Assembly (NCBI GenBank): GCA_037381085.1
Contig: JARRRD010000068.1
Span: 3,252-67,251 of the forward strand
Direction: 5' to 3'
Source: JARRRD01 sp037381085
Lineage (GTDB): Bacteria; Nitrospirota; Thermodesulfovibrionia; Thermodesulfovibrionales; UBA6898
Length of the DNA: 64,000 nt
A program made the position numbers and the translations under genes. The notes beneath the pieces were generated by a model. That model worked only from the letters and a program-made list of their open reading frames with translations, was not told where the DNA came from and searched no databases. Below, piece after piece: positions 31,514-40,295 of this stretch (its first letter is position 1; the number at the start of each line of letters is the position of its first letter).

Positions 31514-32372
31514 GAGACTAATTCAAAACGTTTAAAGATCTTAAGTTAGATTTGGAGTATCACAGATCCGACAGGTTATAGGCAACTACTTAGGGCACTT
31601 CCTAATCGTCTTGTGGACCAGCCTGCTGTCCGGAGGATAATACTTTATCGACAGGTTCAGATCACGGCCACTGCGGGTTTGCATCAAAATTTCACGTCGG
31701 GAGAAGTTGGGCATATAGCGCCTTTCTGGCGTACTGAGCGAATGTTTGCTGCGCAAGGCAGGAATGTAACGGGGCATACCGAACAGTCAAGAGCATTTCA
31801 AACTAATGAGAAGTACTGTGAGGATGTGCCAGCGTGATGTCTGAATGAAAGTCTATGGGTTCATCGCCTTTCAGCATCTGAAAGGATCCGGCAACAACCG
31901 ACAGTCATGCAGATAAGAATCAAACGGCACGAAGAATTCGGAAACTATCGAACCGGATATACGTCCAAGTTGGCAATTTCCCCTACGAGAAAGGCGAAGG
32001 GGTCAGCCCTTGACATGGGACAGGTGAGCAGGAATAGGCGGCTGAAAACCGGCGTCGATTTTCACTTGTAACATACATTCTGAAAAGGCTTTGTCTAGGC
32101 GTTTGTTTCTGTGAGCAGTTCGAGCCGAGGCAGGTGGATCACTTTCTTCTATGGCATATTGCAGGGCAAGCCCTGACGTTCTCGCTGAAAGACACATCCA
32201 TTAAATGTATAATGTGACAAGCTCGATGAACGAAAGTTCCGAGGGAAATATTTTTTTCTACATACTACTTAAGACCGGGATGGAAGTTCTTGACGATAGG
32301 GCGGCAGCGAAACATTGAGAGTGTTGCCTTTTTGGGGAGTATGAATTTTTCAACCGAAGGTGAGGAGGTGCT
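31514..32372. other. Gene-poor stretch after the cytochrome
   Basis: About 860 bp carry no frame that I can assign; the best is a 74-codon plus frame and a 64-codon minus frame, neither with a ribosome site. It holds copy 2 of the short repeat at 31997-32023. A TATAAT at about 32207 is a possible -10 for the cupin gene, though its -35 is weak. Confidence 0.4.
31997..32023 (-). repeat. Short dispersed repeat, copy 2
   Basis: AAGGGGTCAGCCC followed by TTGACATGGGACAG is the reverse complement of the sequence at 11931-11958 apart from one substitution and one missing base. Confidence 0.5.
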
Positions 32373-32696
32373 ATGAGCTTTTTCAGTGAATCCGATCTGC
32401 GGGCAAAACAACTTCTTGAAGGGATCAGCCTGAAGACCGTATCAGGTGAAAGTACAATGATGACAATCTTTGAGTTTGAGCCGAATGCCGTAATACCTGC
32501 GCACAAACATTCTCATGAGCAAATTACATATATCGTCGAAGGCGAGCTGGAATTCACCGTCGAAGGGGAGACTACGGTTTTAGGGAAAGGTGACGGTGTT
32601 GTGATCTTCTCCAACCAGGAGCACAGCGCAAAGGTTCTTACATCACCTGCCAAAGCAGTTGACGCATGGTATCCTCGCAGAGAGGATTACTTGTGA
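32373..32696 (+). CDS. Small cupin-domain protein
   Basis: The 107-residue single-domain cupin has the metal-binding pattern in motif 1 (PAHKHSHEQITYIVEGELEF: two His and one Glu) and motif 2 (GDGVVIFSNQEHSAKVL with the last His). Cupins of this size often act as small-molecule dioxygenases, isomerases or sensors. The ribosome site GAGGAGGTG is strong. It stands alone, convergent with the ferredoxin gene. The exact reaction cannot be given. Confidence 0.82.
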   Translation: MSFFSESDLRAKQLLEGISLKTVSGESTMMTIFEFEPNAVIPAHKHSHEQITYIVEGELEFTVEGETTVLGKGDGVVIFSNQEHSAKVLTSPAKAVDAWYPRREDYL

Positions 32697-32814
32697 ACAT
32701 TGTTGCAGGGTCCAAAATGATGGGGCTGGATCATGAAACCGCCGGTCAGCCCAGGATAAACGGTGCCGACCCCTCCCCGGTATCGGGGGGAGGAGACTGA
32801 TATACTGACCCCGT

Positions 32815-33042
32815 CTATTTCCTGCCGTTGCTGCGGTATACCTCGATCGCTATTTCGGGGCACACATGAGCACACATGGCGCATCCCGTACATTTCTCCA
32901 TGTGCTCGGCGGAGGCCGGAAAGTAGCCGCTCTTGTTAAAACGTTCCCTGATCGAAATGACCCCGGCCGGACACGTGTCGACGCAATACGCGCAGCCCTT
33001 GCAGAGTTCGATATGTATTTTGATTTTTCCTTTCATCCTCAT
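32815..33042 (-). CDS. 2x[4Fe-4S] ferredoxin
   Basis: The 75-residue protein has two CX2CX2CX3C cluster motifs: CKGCAYCVDTCP and CTGCAMCAHVCP, giving two 4Fe-4S clusters of the kind found in small bacterial ferredoxins and in the delta-type subunits of 2-oxoacid oxidoreductases. It would be a cytoplasmic electron carrier. The ATG overlaps the last codon and stop of recN, so the genes are likely co-transcribed. No oxidoreductase catalytic subunit is beside it in the window. Confidence 0.88.
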   Translation of the reverse strand: MRMKGKIKIHIELCKGCAYCVDTCPAGVISIRERFNKSGYFPASAEHMEKCTGCAMCAHVCPEIAIEVYRSNGRK

Positions 33043-34744
33043 TTCATCCCTTCCAGAAGTTCTCCGGCATGACGCCTCGAAAGTTCCGTAACCTTTCCGC
33101 TCAGCATCCTGGCGATTTCGTCCTGCCTTTCCCTGCCGTCGAGTTCCCTGACCTCCACATGTACCCCCCCTCCCTTTTCTTTCTTCTCGATTTTCAGATG
33201 ATGGTCCCCGAAGCTCGCGATCTGCGGCAGATGCGTGATACAGAGGAGTTGATGCGTCTCCGAAATCCTGTCCAGTTTTTTCCCCACGCTTTCCGCAGTC
33301 TTGCCGCCGATTCCGGCGTCCACTTCATCAAAGATCAGTACCGGCACTCTGTCGACATCCGCAAGGATGCTCTTCATGGCAAGCATTACACGGGAAAGCT
33401 CACCTCCCGACACCACCTTTGACAACGGCTTCGGCGGTTCTCCGGGATTTGCCGAAAAAAGGAATTCGACCCTGTCCATGCCTGCCGGTCCCACCTTTTC
33501 CCTTCCGTCACCGCCGCGTTCCTGTCTGATTTCTATCCTGAACAGGGCGTGTCCGAAGGCGAGTTCCTCCAGCGCCGAAGCTACAAGACCTTCAAGTTCC
33601 AGGGCCGTTTTTTCCNNNNNNNNNNNNNNNNNNNNNNNNNNNNTTTTTCCCTTTTCTTCGAGAGCGAGGCAGCGGCCCCGAAGAGCTCCTGCTCCTTCAG
33701 GGCGAATTCCCCGGAGAGGAGATCGAGCCGCTCGTCCGTCGATTCCAGGGCCTCCAGCTCCTTCTCCGCATCCACCCTGTGATTCAGGATTTTTTCCACG
33801 GAATCCCCGTATTTTTTCCTGAGCTTACCGATCAGTTCAAGCCGGTCCTCCACCATCTCCAGCCTTTGCGGCTCCCCCTCGTACCGCTCACGGTGCCCCC
33901 TCAGGGCAAAAGCCGCATCGTCCAGAAGAGGTTTTGCAGACTCGAGCAGATTCAGGGTATCCTCCATGCCGTTGTCGATGGCACATATCTCCCTCACGCG
34001 CATGATCACAGAGGAAAGCAACTCCGTGCAGGAGCCTTCTGAACCGTAAAGGTCAGAGTAAGCCGTCTCCGCCAGTTCCCGGAGCCTGTTCAGGTTCGCC
34101 AGTATCTTCCTTTCCTCTTCCAGCTCCTTCTCTTCCCCTGTCTTGAGGACTGCGCCGTCGATCTCGTTTATCTGGAATTTCAGCAGGTCCAGCCTCTGGG
34201 CCCTCTCCTTAACTTTTTCCTTCAGGCCTTCGAGTTCGTCCCTGAGCAGGTCGACCTCGCGAAAAAGCGATTCGACTTTTCCGCGTTCAGACTGAAGCCT
34301 GCCGTAGGAATCAAGGAGGACCATCTGCATTTCAGGCGACAGAAGACTCTGGTGCTCATGCTGGCTGTGTATGTCCACAAGTCGCCTGCCCACCTCCGCC
34401 AGGGTCTGCTGGGTCACCATCGTATCGTTTATGAATGCCCTGCTCTTTCCTGCCGAAGAAAGCACCCTCCGTATAATAAGTCCCTCGGACATGTCTATCC
34501 CGGCGTCAGGAAAGGACTCACACTCACAGTCGCCGATTTCGAACCATGCCTGCACCGACGCCTCCTTCTCTCCCGACTTTATCAAATCCGACTGGGCCCT
34601 GTTCCCGAGAGCAAGCCCCAGCGCGTCGACGATAATCGACTTGCCGGCGCCCGTTTCGCCCGTGAGTACATTCAGTCCACTGCCAAACCTCACGGTAAGA
34701 TTATCGATGATCGCCAGGTTCCTGATCCTCAGTTCTCTCAGCAT
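33039..34744 (-). CDS. recN: DNA repair protein RecN, interrupted by an assembly gap
   Basis: RecN is an SMC-like ATPase in double-strand-break repair. The N-terminal part shows Walker A (GLNVLTGETGAGKSIIVDAL, residues about 24-43), the QHEHQSLLSPEMQMVLLD block and a coiled coil; the C-terminal part has the ABC signature KVVSGGELSRVMLAMKSILA and Walker B PVLIFDEVDAGIGGKTAE. A 28-base N run (33616-33643) lies between, within the coiled-coil end; the flanks fall in different frames because the gap length is arbitrary. About ten codons appear missing. Combined length agrees with the family (about 560). It lies in a minus-strand unit trpD-DUF401-recN-ferredoxin. Confidence 0.93.
33616..33643. other. 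Assembly gap (28 N)
   Basis: Unknown bases inside recN. The length is not a multiple of three and so gives an artificial frameshift between the two halves of the gene. Confidence 0.99.
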
Positions 34745-34787
34745 CTCCTGATCCCTGTTAAATATAGCACAAAGAGTCTGATACGGC

Positions 34788-36002
34788 TCAACGCATTATC
34801 ATATATTCTATAAACGCCGCGAGAAATATGAAAGCACCCGCGGGGATAATCTTCTTATACATCCCCCAAAGGTCGGCGCCGAAATATTCCCCGGTCAGGA
34901 CGAGACAAAGGTGCACCGGCGAAAAAAGTACGCCGATGAACCCTGCGGCGAAGGCGAGAGACATGCTGGCAACGGGCGCGCCCCCGGAAATACTGACAAG
35001 AAGCGGGAACGTGCTCCCGACAAACCCCACGGTCAGCCCTGTCAGAAGACCCGTCAGAAAGGGAAGGACACAGAGTATGGGCAGGACGGGGATCCCCTCC
35101 TTTACCAGGAAGGAACTGAGCTGAGTGACGGCCCCCGAGGACTCCATCGCCTGCTTGAAGAGCATCACCCCCAGGATGAGGAGGATCACCTCCCGGGCAA
35201 AGCCGTGTCTCGTGATCCTCCACACCTCTTTCAGGGGGTAACGGTAAATCAGCAGCAGCAAGGCGACGATCACCATGAGCGCATATTGAAGTTCAATATG
35301 TAAGGCCACAACGAGAAAAAGCACCGAAAAGACAGGCAGAAAGCTTGCCCATTTGGAATAGTTGCCCTTTCTTGCAGGGCCGCCCGCTGCGGCCCTGGCA
35401 GGGACGATTCTCTTGCCGATGCCCCGCATGCTTATAAGAAAACCCATGGCCAGAAGTGCAAGCGAGTAAGTGAAGTTTGCCGTGATCAGACTGTATAAAG
35501 GGATATGGGTCACCGCCGCTGCCAGCAGGATGCCGGGATAAAGCGGGAGTATATATTCCCACGGGTGCCTGAACCAGTAGTTGACGAACGCCTTTTCCTC
35601 CGGGCTCATCTTCAACCCCGCAGTGGCCTCTTTGACCATCGGGGCCGAAAAATAGGCCCCGCCCAGTGAAGGCAGCATCCCGATAAGCATCGGCATCGAC
35701 ACAATGACGGCCCTCCTGCTTCTGAAAAACCCCTTCACAGCCGTCATCATCGCCGAAAGCACGTCCTTTTCCCTCAGTACGATTTCGAACATCCTGATAA
35801 GGGAAAGGGCCAGCAGCAGTTCCAGCGTCACCGGGTTGACAGCAGCATATCTTACTGTCAAGAAGATACCGGGAACGCCCATTCTGAAAAGAAGGATGAG
35901 AGCAGCCGAACCCGCCATCATCACATAGCCGATCCCGACCTTCTTCCTCAGGAGCACCAATATAAGCACAAACGTGAGAGAAATCTTTATGACCGCAGAC
36001 AT
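34788..36002 (-). CDS. DUF401 family membrane protein
   Basis: The 404-residue protein has about ten membrane segments and blocks typical of DUF401 (LPSLGGAYFSAPMVKEATAG; YWFRHPWEYILPLYPGILLA; GGAPVASMSLAFAAGFIGVL). The fold is related to ion or organic-acid permeases with inverted repeats. The substrate is unknown. It begins 57 bp after trpD and ends 43 bp before recN on the same strand, as in several other anaerobes, suggesting one transcript. Confidence 0.82.
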   Translation of the reverse strand: MSAVIKISLTFVLILVLLRKKVGIGYVMMAGSAALILLFRMGVPGIFLTVRYAAVNPVTLELLLALSLIRMFEIVLREKDVLSAMMTAVKGFFRSRRAVIVSMPMLIGMLPSLGGAYFSAPMVKEATAGLKMSPEEKAFVNYWFRHPWEYILPLYPGILLAAAVTHIPLYSLITANFTYSLALLAMGFLISMRGIGKRIVPARAAAGGPARKGNYSKWASFLPVFSVLFLVVALHIELQYALMVIVALLLLIYRYPLKEVWRITRHGFAREVILLILGVMLFKQAMESSGAVTQLSSFLVKEGIPVLPILCVLPFLTGLLTGLTVGFVGSTFPLLVSISGGAPVASMSLAFAAGFIGVLFSPVHLCLVLTGEYFGADLWGMYKKIIPAGAFIFLAAFIEYMIMR

Positions 36003-36059
36003 TTTTTATCCTGACTTGACCTTACAGCAGAGGTACAAAGGAAAGAACTTGCCCCACCA

Positions 36060-37070
36060 TTAAAGAGAGTTTGTAACTCTGATTATCTCTTCGAGTTTCT
36101 TCAGAGCCCTGCCCGATTCTATCGCTTCCTTTGCCATCCGGAGGGCGGTCATCATATCGGGGGCACTGTCGGAAACGGAAATGGCGGCAGCGGAGTTGAT
36201 AAGCACGATATCACTTTTGGCGCCTTTCTCCCCCTGAAGGATCCTGCGCGCTATACCGGCGTTTTCCTCCCTGTCGCCTCCCACCAGATCATCTGTTTTC
36301 GCCCGTTTCATGCCGAAGTCCTCGGGAGAAAAATACATGTTCTCGACACCTTCCCTCCGGAACCGGGAGGCCCTCGTACCATCGCAGACGGTAATTTCGT
36401 CAAGTCCGTCTTCGCCGTGGACGACAATCGCGTCCTCGGCCCCGAGATTTCCGAGGACTCTCGCTAGAGGTTCGGTGAGACTGTCCGAAAACACGCCCAG
36501 GACCTGTCTCCCGGCATTTGCCGGATTGGTAAGCGGTCCGAGGATATTGAAGATGGTCCGGATGCCGAGCTCACGTCTCGGCCCCACGGCGTACTTCATG
36601 GCTGGATGGAACAGAGGCGCAAAAAGAAAGCCGAATCCGGTCTCAAACAGACATTTCTCCACCTTCTCCGGCGGCAGGTCGATCTTCACGCCGAGTGCCT
36701 CCAGCACATCGGCGCTGCCGGACCTGCTCGATACGGCCCTGTTCCCGTGCTTGGCCACCGGGACGCCCGCGGCCGCAACGACGATTGCCGTGACCGTCGA
36801 GATATTGAAGGTATTGCACAGGTCTCCCCCCGTGCCGCATGTATCGATCACGCCTTCAGGAGCCTTGATCCGCGCTGCCTTCTCTCTCATGATCCGCGCC
36901 GCGCCCGTTATCTCATCCACGGTCTCACCCTTTATCCTAAGGGCTGTAAGGAATGACCCTATCTGAGAATCAGCGGCCCTGCCCTCCATGACCTCTTTCA
37001 TACACTCGGCCATCTCGGATTCTGACAGATCAATATTGTCTACCAGCAGATGAATCGCCTCTTTTATCAT
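36060..37070 (-). CDS. trpD: Anthranilate phosphoribosyltransferase
   Basis: TrpD condenses anthranilate with PRPP in tryptophan synthesis. The 336-residue protein has the PRPP loop DTCGTGGDLCNTFNISTVTA, the KHGNRAVSSRSGSADVLEAL block and NILGPLTNPANAG. I use ATG 37070 (MIKEAIHLLVDN), which has GAGGGAG 6-7 nt upstream; the longer frame lacks support. No other trp gene is near, so the pathway genes are dispersed or the protein belongs to another phosphoribosyltransferase group of the family. Length and motifs are standard for TrpD. Confidence 0.93.
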   Translation of the reverse strand: MIKEAIHLLVDNIDLSESEMAECMKEVMEGRAADSQIGSFLTALRIKGETVDEITGAARIMREKAARIKAPEGVIDTCGTGGDLCNTFNISTVTAIVVAAAGVPVAKHGNRAVSSRSGSADVLEALGVKIDLPPEKVEKCLFETGFGFLFAPLFHPAMKYAVGPRRELGIRTIFNILGPLTNPANAGRQVLGVFSDSLTEPLARVLGNLGAEDAIVVHGEDGLDEITVCDGTRASRFRREGVENMYFSPEDFGMKRAKTDDLVGGDREENAGIARRILQGEKGAKSDIVLINSAAAISVSDSAPDMMTALRMAKEAIESGRALKKLEEIIRVTNSL

Positions 37071-37127
37071 GTCACTCTCCCTCGGCAATCAGAGTCTGTG
37101 TATAAATTGCTTACTTCACAGAAAGGG

Positions 37128-37230
37128 CTGTCATTCCCGCAAGTGAAGCGTCTGCCTGCCGGCAGGCAGGCACCGGGAATCTTTCTGTAAAGTCTTCGGA
37201 AAGATTCCGGTCAAGCCGGAATGACAGGCA
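37128..37230. repeat. Intergenic inverted repeat between prfB and trpD
   Basis: CTGTCATTCCCG and, 80 bp on, CGGAATGACAG face each other, and inside are CTGCCTGCCGGCAGGCAG (palindromic) and AAAGTCTTCGGAAAGATTCC. The CTGCCGGCAGGCAG motif recurs near 43224-43246. It is likely a genomic repeat, perhaps acting as a transcript end. Confidence 0.55.
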
Positions 37231-37304
37231 AAAGACACAGACGGCGTTTCCATACACGCGCTTCGAACAATCTCCCTTCACATTTCCCCTCATTAAGTCT
37301 CCGC

Positions 37305-38412
37305 TCACCTTTTCGTCTTTGTCTTGAGAAATTCCTTTATGAACCTGTCGATATCCCCGTTCAGCACAGCGTCTACATTCCCTATCTCCAGTCCCGTCCT
37401 GTGGTCCTTCACAAGCCGGTAGGGCTGAAGCACGTAGGACCGTATCTGGCTTCCCCAGGCGATGTCCTTCTTGTCCCCGACAATGTCCTCCATCTTCTTT
37501 GCCTTCTCTCTCACTTCAAGATCGTAGAGTTTAGCCTTCAGTACCTTCATCGCGACCGCCTTGTTCTTGTGCTGGGAACGCTCGTTCTGACAGGTCACAA
37601 CGATCCCCGTCGGAAGATGGGTCAGCCTGACCGCCGAGGAAGTCTTGTTAACGTGCTGTCCGCCTGCTCCCGAGGCCCTGAACGTGTCCATCTTTATGTC
37701 CTCCTCCCGGATCTCGATATCGACGTCGTCCTCCACTTCCGGCAAAACGATTACGGAGGCGAAAGAGGTGTGCCTCCTCTTTTTCGCATCGAAGGGAGAG
37801 ATCCTGACCAGCCGGTGAACACCGGCCTCCGGACTGAGGTATCCATAAGCATAATCTCCGCTGATGGTAATTGTGGCATCCTTTATTCCGCCTTCTTCAC
37901 CAGGCTGAACATCTATTACCTGGGAGTTATAGCCGTGCCTCTCCGCCCACATCAGGTACATCCTCATCAGCATCTGCGCCCAGTCCTGGCTCTCGATGCC
38001 GCCCGCGCCCGGATGGATAGTGAGGATGGCGTTGTTCTTGTCGAGGTCTCCGGAAAGGAGGTTCCTGAGCTCGATATTTTCCACATCCTCTTTGAGGGAG
38101 TCAAGCCCCGTCTTGATCTCATTCAGAAAGAGTTCCCCGCTTTCCTCCTCAAGAATGCCCATCGAATCCTCGATATAGGCAAGTCTGCTTTCCAGGGCGT
38201 CAAAGGAAACCACTACACCTTCAAGCCTGGCTTTTTCCTTGAGAAGTTCCTTTGTCTTTTCAGGAGAGGACCAGACCTCCTCACGCGCGAGGTCTCCTTC
38301 TATTTTAGATATCGCTTCTTTCTTCCCGGCGATATCAAAGATAACCTCGTAATGCTTCGGTTCTCGCCCTCAAAGCGGAAAGGTCTTCCTTAAGTTCTGA
38401 CTGAATAACCAT
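37305..38412 (-). CDS. prfB: Peptide chain release factor 2 (programmed +1 frameshift)
   Basis: RF2 terminates translation at UGA and UAA. The first 25 codons (MVIQSELKEDLSALRARTEA, LRGYL) run into TGA; shifting +1 at CTT-TGA continues DIAGKKEAISKIEGDLAREE and the rest of RF2. The slippery context ACGAGGTTATCTTTGA with an upstream AGG-type Shine-Dalgarno matches the known autoregulatory frameshift. The catalytic GGQ motif is in ASGAGGQHVNKTSSAVRLTH and the stop-recognition SPF is in RISPFDAKKRRHTSF. Full length is about 368 residues, as expected. The start is 2 bp after lnt stops, so the two are one operon. Confidence 0.95.
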
Positions 38413-38414
38413 GG

Positions 38415-39947
38415 TTACCTCCAAAATCTCATATTTATCACCATAATGATTGACAGTACCATGCACAGGTATGAAAAAAGGTCTCCGTACCGGGTATAAA
38501 ACGTCATGGTACCGTCTGTCCTCACATTTTCCGTCAACACCAGCCTCCGGAATACCGGCGTGCGGGAAAGTATCCGCCCGCTGCTGTCTATGAATCCTGA
38601 TATTCCCGTATTGGCGGCACGTATCAGGGGTTTCCTGTTCTCGATCGCCCGGAACACCGCCATACTGAAATGCTGGTGCGGTCCCGCAGTGTCTCCGAAC
38701 CATGCATCATTTGTAATATTCACAATAAAATCCCCGCCGTCCGTATAAAACTTCCTCACCAGACCGGGGAAGATCACTTCATAGCAGATCAGGGTGGCAA
38801 AGCTTCCAAAATCCGTCTTTGCCTTTACGTACTCCTTCCCTGGAATATAGTCGCCAATGCCGGCAACCAGCTTATTGACAAAGAAAAGGATGCTTTTCAG
38901 CGGAACATATTCCCCAAAGGGTACCATATGTATTTTATCATATTGATAGACGGTTTTTCCCTCCTTGTCGAGGAGTACGGCGCTGTTTGCGAGAAGTACC
39001 TTCCCCTCCGTGTGCTCCTTCACCAGAACGGTCCCGAAGAGGAGGTCCGAGCCGAGACTCTTTTCAAAATCTATCAATTTCGCTGTGTTTGCCTCGTCAA
39101 AACCGAAAAAGAACGGCAGGGCGGTCTCGGGCCACACTATGAGCTGAGGGGACGATTCGGCGGCCTTTCGGGAAAGAGTGAAATAGGTATCCAGGACCTG
39201 GTTCTGGTAGGCCGGGTCCCACTTCTTGTCCTGCTCTATGTCGCCCTGAACAACGCTCACCTTGACCACATGTCCTTCCCTTTTCTGACCAAGCCTCCAG
39301 GAACCGTAAACAAAGGCCCCCGCCAGCACTCCGACGAGTATCAAAAGGCCGGCGTATGTCGAAGAAGCCGGGAAAAGCGGCATGTCCTGCACCCGCTTCC
39401 TGAGGAGGAAAAGATCGACAATAGCACCGTTGACTGCCAGCACCAGAAACGATACCCCGTAAATGCCCGTTATATCGGAAATCTGGATCATATGCAGGAA
39501 CTTGTACTGGCTGTAACCGATGCTGGACCATGGGAAGCCGGTCAGGGCATAAGAACGTACAAACTCGAGAGCGACCCATATCACGGGTGCTATAAGAAGG
39601 GCCGGCAGCCTTGTCTTTTTGACAAGCACGGAGAAAATGCCGGAAAACAAAGCCGGGTAGAGACTGAGATAAGCGCATAAAAGCAATACTATGGAAATAC
39701 TTGCCGGGAAGGAAACGCCCCCGTAAAAGTCTATGGAATGATATATCCAGTACAGTGTCCCAAAAAAATAGACCAGACCGAAAACATAGCCCCTGGCAAA
39801 TGCCTGCCGGCCGCTTTTTCCCCACAGGGAAACCAGAAGGGGCACGAAGGCTATCCAGGCGAGGGGATAAAGATCGAAAACCGGGAAGGACAGGACTACC
39901 AGTATACCCGAGATTATTGACGGTATGTAGGGTCCGATTTTTTTCAT
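38415..39947 (-). CDS. lnt: Apolipoprotein N-acyltransferase
   Basis: Lnt adds the third acyl chain to lipoproteins in the inner membrane, a Gram-negative trait. The N-terminal half has six or seven membrane segments; the C-terminal nitrilase-like domain carries the catalytic triad in IVWPETALPFFF (Glu), KIHMVPFGEYVPL (Lys) and FATLICYEVIFPGLVRKF (Cys). About 510 residues, standard length. I begin at ATG 39947 (MKKIGPYIPSIISG); an upstream in-frame TTG is possible, and neither has a strong ribosome site. It heads the lnt-prfB operon, upstream of which lies tRNA-Phe on the other strand. Confidence 0.93.
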   Translation of the reverse strand: MKKIGPYIPSIISGILVVLSFPVFDLYPLAWIAFVPLLVSLWGKSGRQAFARGYVFGLVYFFGTLYWIYHSIDFYGGVSFPASISIVLLLCAYLSLYPALFSGIFSVLVKKTRLPALLIAPVIWVALEFVRSYALTGFPWSSIGYSQYKFLHMIQISDITGIYGVSFLVLAVNGAIVDLFLLRKRVQDMPLFPASSTYAGLLILVGVLAGAFVYGSWRLGQKREGHVVKVSVVQGDIEQDKKWDPAYQNQVLDTYFTLSRKAAESSPQLIVWPETALPFFFGFDEANTAKLIDFEKSLGSDLLFGTVLVKEHTEGKVLLANSAVLLDKEGKTVYQYDKIHMVPFGEYVPLKSILFFVNKLVAGIGDYIPGKEYVKAKTDFGSFATLICYEVIFPGLVRKFYTDGGDFIVNITNDAWFGDTAGPHQHFSMAVFRAIENRKPLIRAANTGISGFIDSSGRILSRTPVFRRLVLTENVRTDGTMTFYTRYGDLFSYLCMVLSIIMVINMRFWR

Positions 39948-40003
39948 ACGTAGTGCCGCATCTGTTGACAATCAAAAAGCTAATGGTTATAGTTATTATC
40001 CAA

Positions 40004-40079
40004 GGGCAGTTAGCTCAGTCGGTAGAGCAGAGGCCTGAAAAGCCTCGTGTCCGCAGTTCGATTCTGCGACTGCCCACCA
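40004..40079 (+). tRNA. tRNA-Phe (GAA), CCA encoded
   Basis: Acceptor GGGCAGT/ACTGCCC, D arm GCTC/GAGC, anticodon arm GAGGC-CTGAAAA-GCCTC with anticodon GAA, T arm CGCAG-TTCGATT-CTGCG, discriminator A and encoded CCA. All stems pair perfectly. It is divergent from lnt. Confidence 0.98.
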
Positions 40080-40295
40080 TGATTTTATTTGCACAATCCT
40101 TGGTTCCGAAATTCAGGGAATTGATGCGGGTTGGGGCTTGTGGAAAAATAGATTGGCAGAATTGGCGCTCAAATTTGCCGCAGATTTAGTTGATCTGATT
40201 GAGCAAGACCGGAGGAATGGCAGCGCTATTTTGAGGATTTTGTGATTGAAGACCGGCTGAAGATGCGGGTGAAGTCGGGATGCCAAAATGACAAG

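Noticed and set aside
37221..38393. 390-codon plus-strand ORF opposite prfB, and similar long plus-strand frames opposite lnt and rnr
   Set aside because: High GC at third positions opens antisense frames; the minus-strand proteins are well-known families.
40080..40295. Integrated element beside tRNA-Phe
   Set aside because: The DNA after the tRNA has short protein-like frames but no integrase and no repeated tRNA 3' end within the window.
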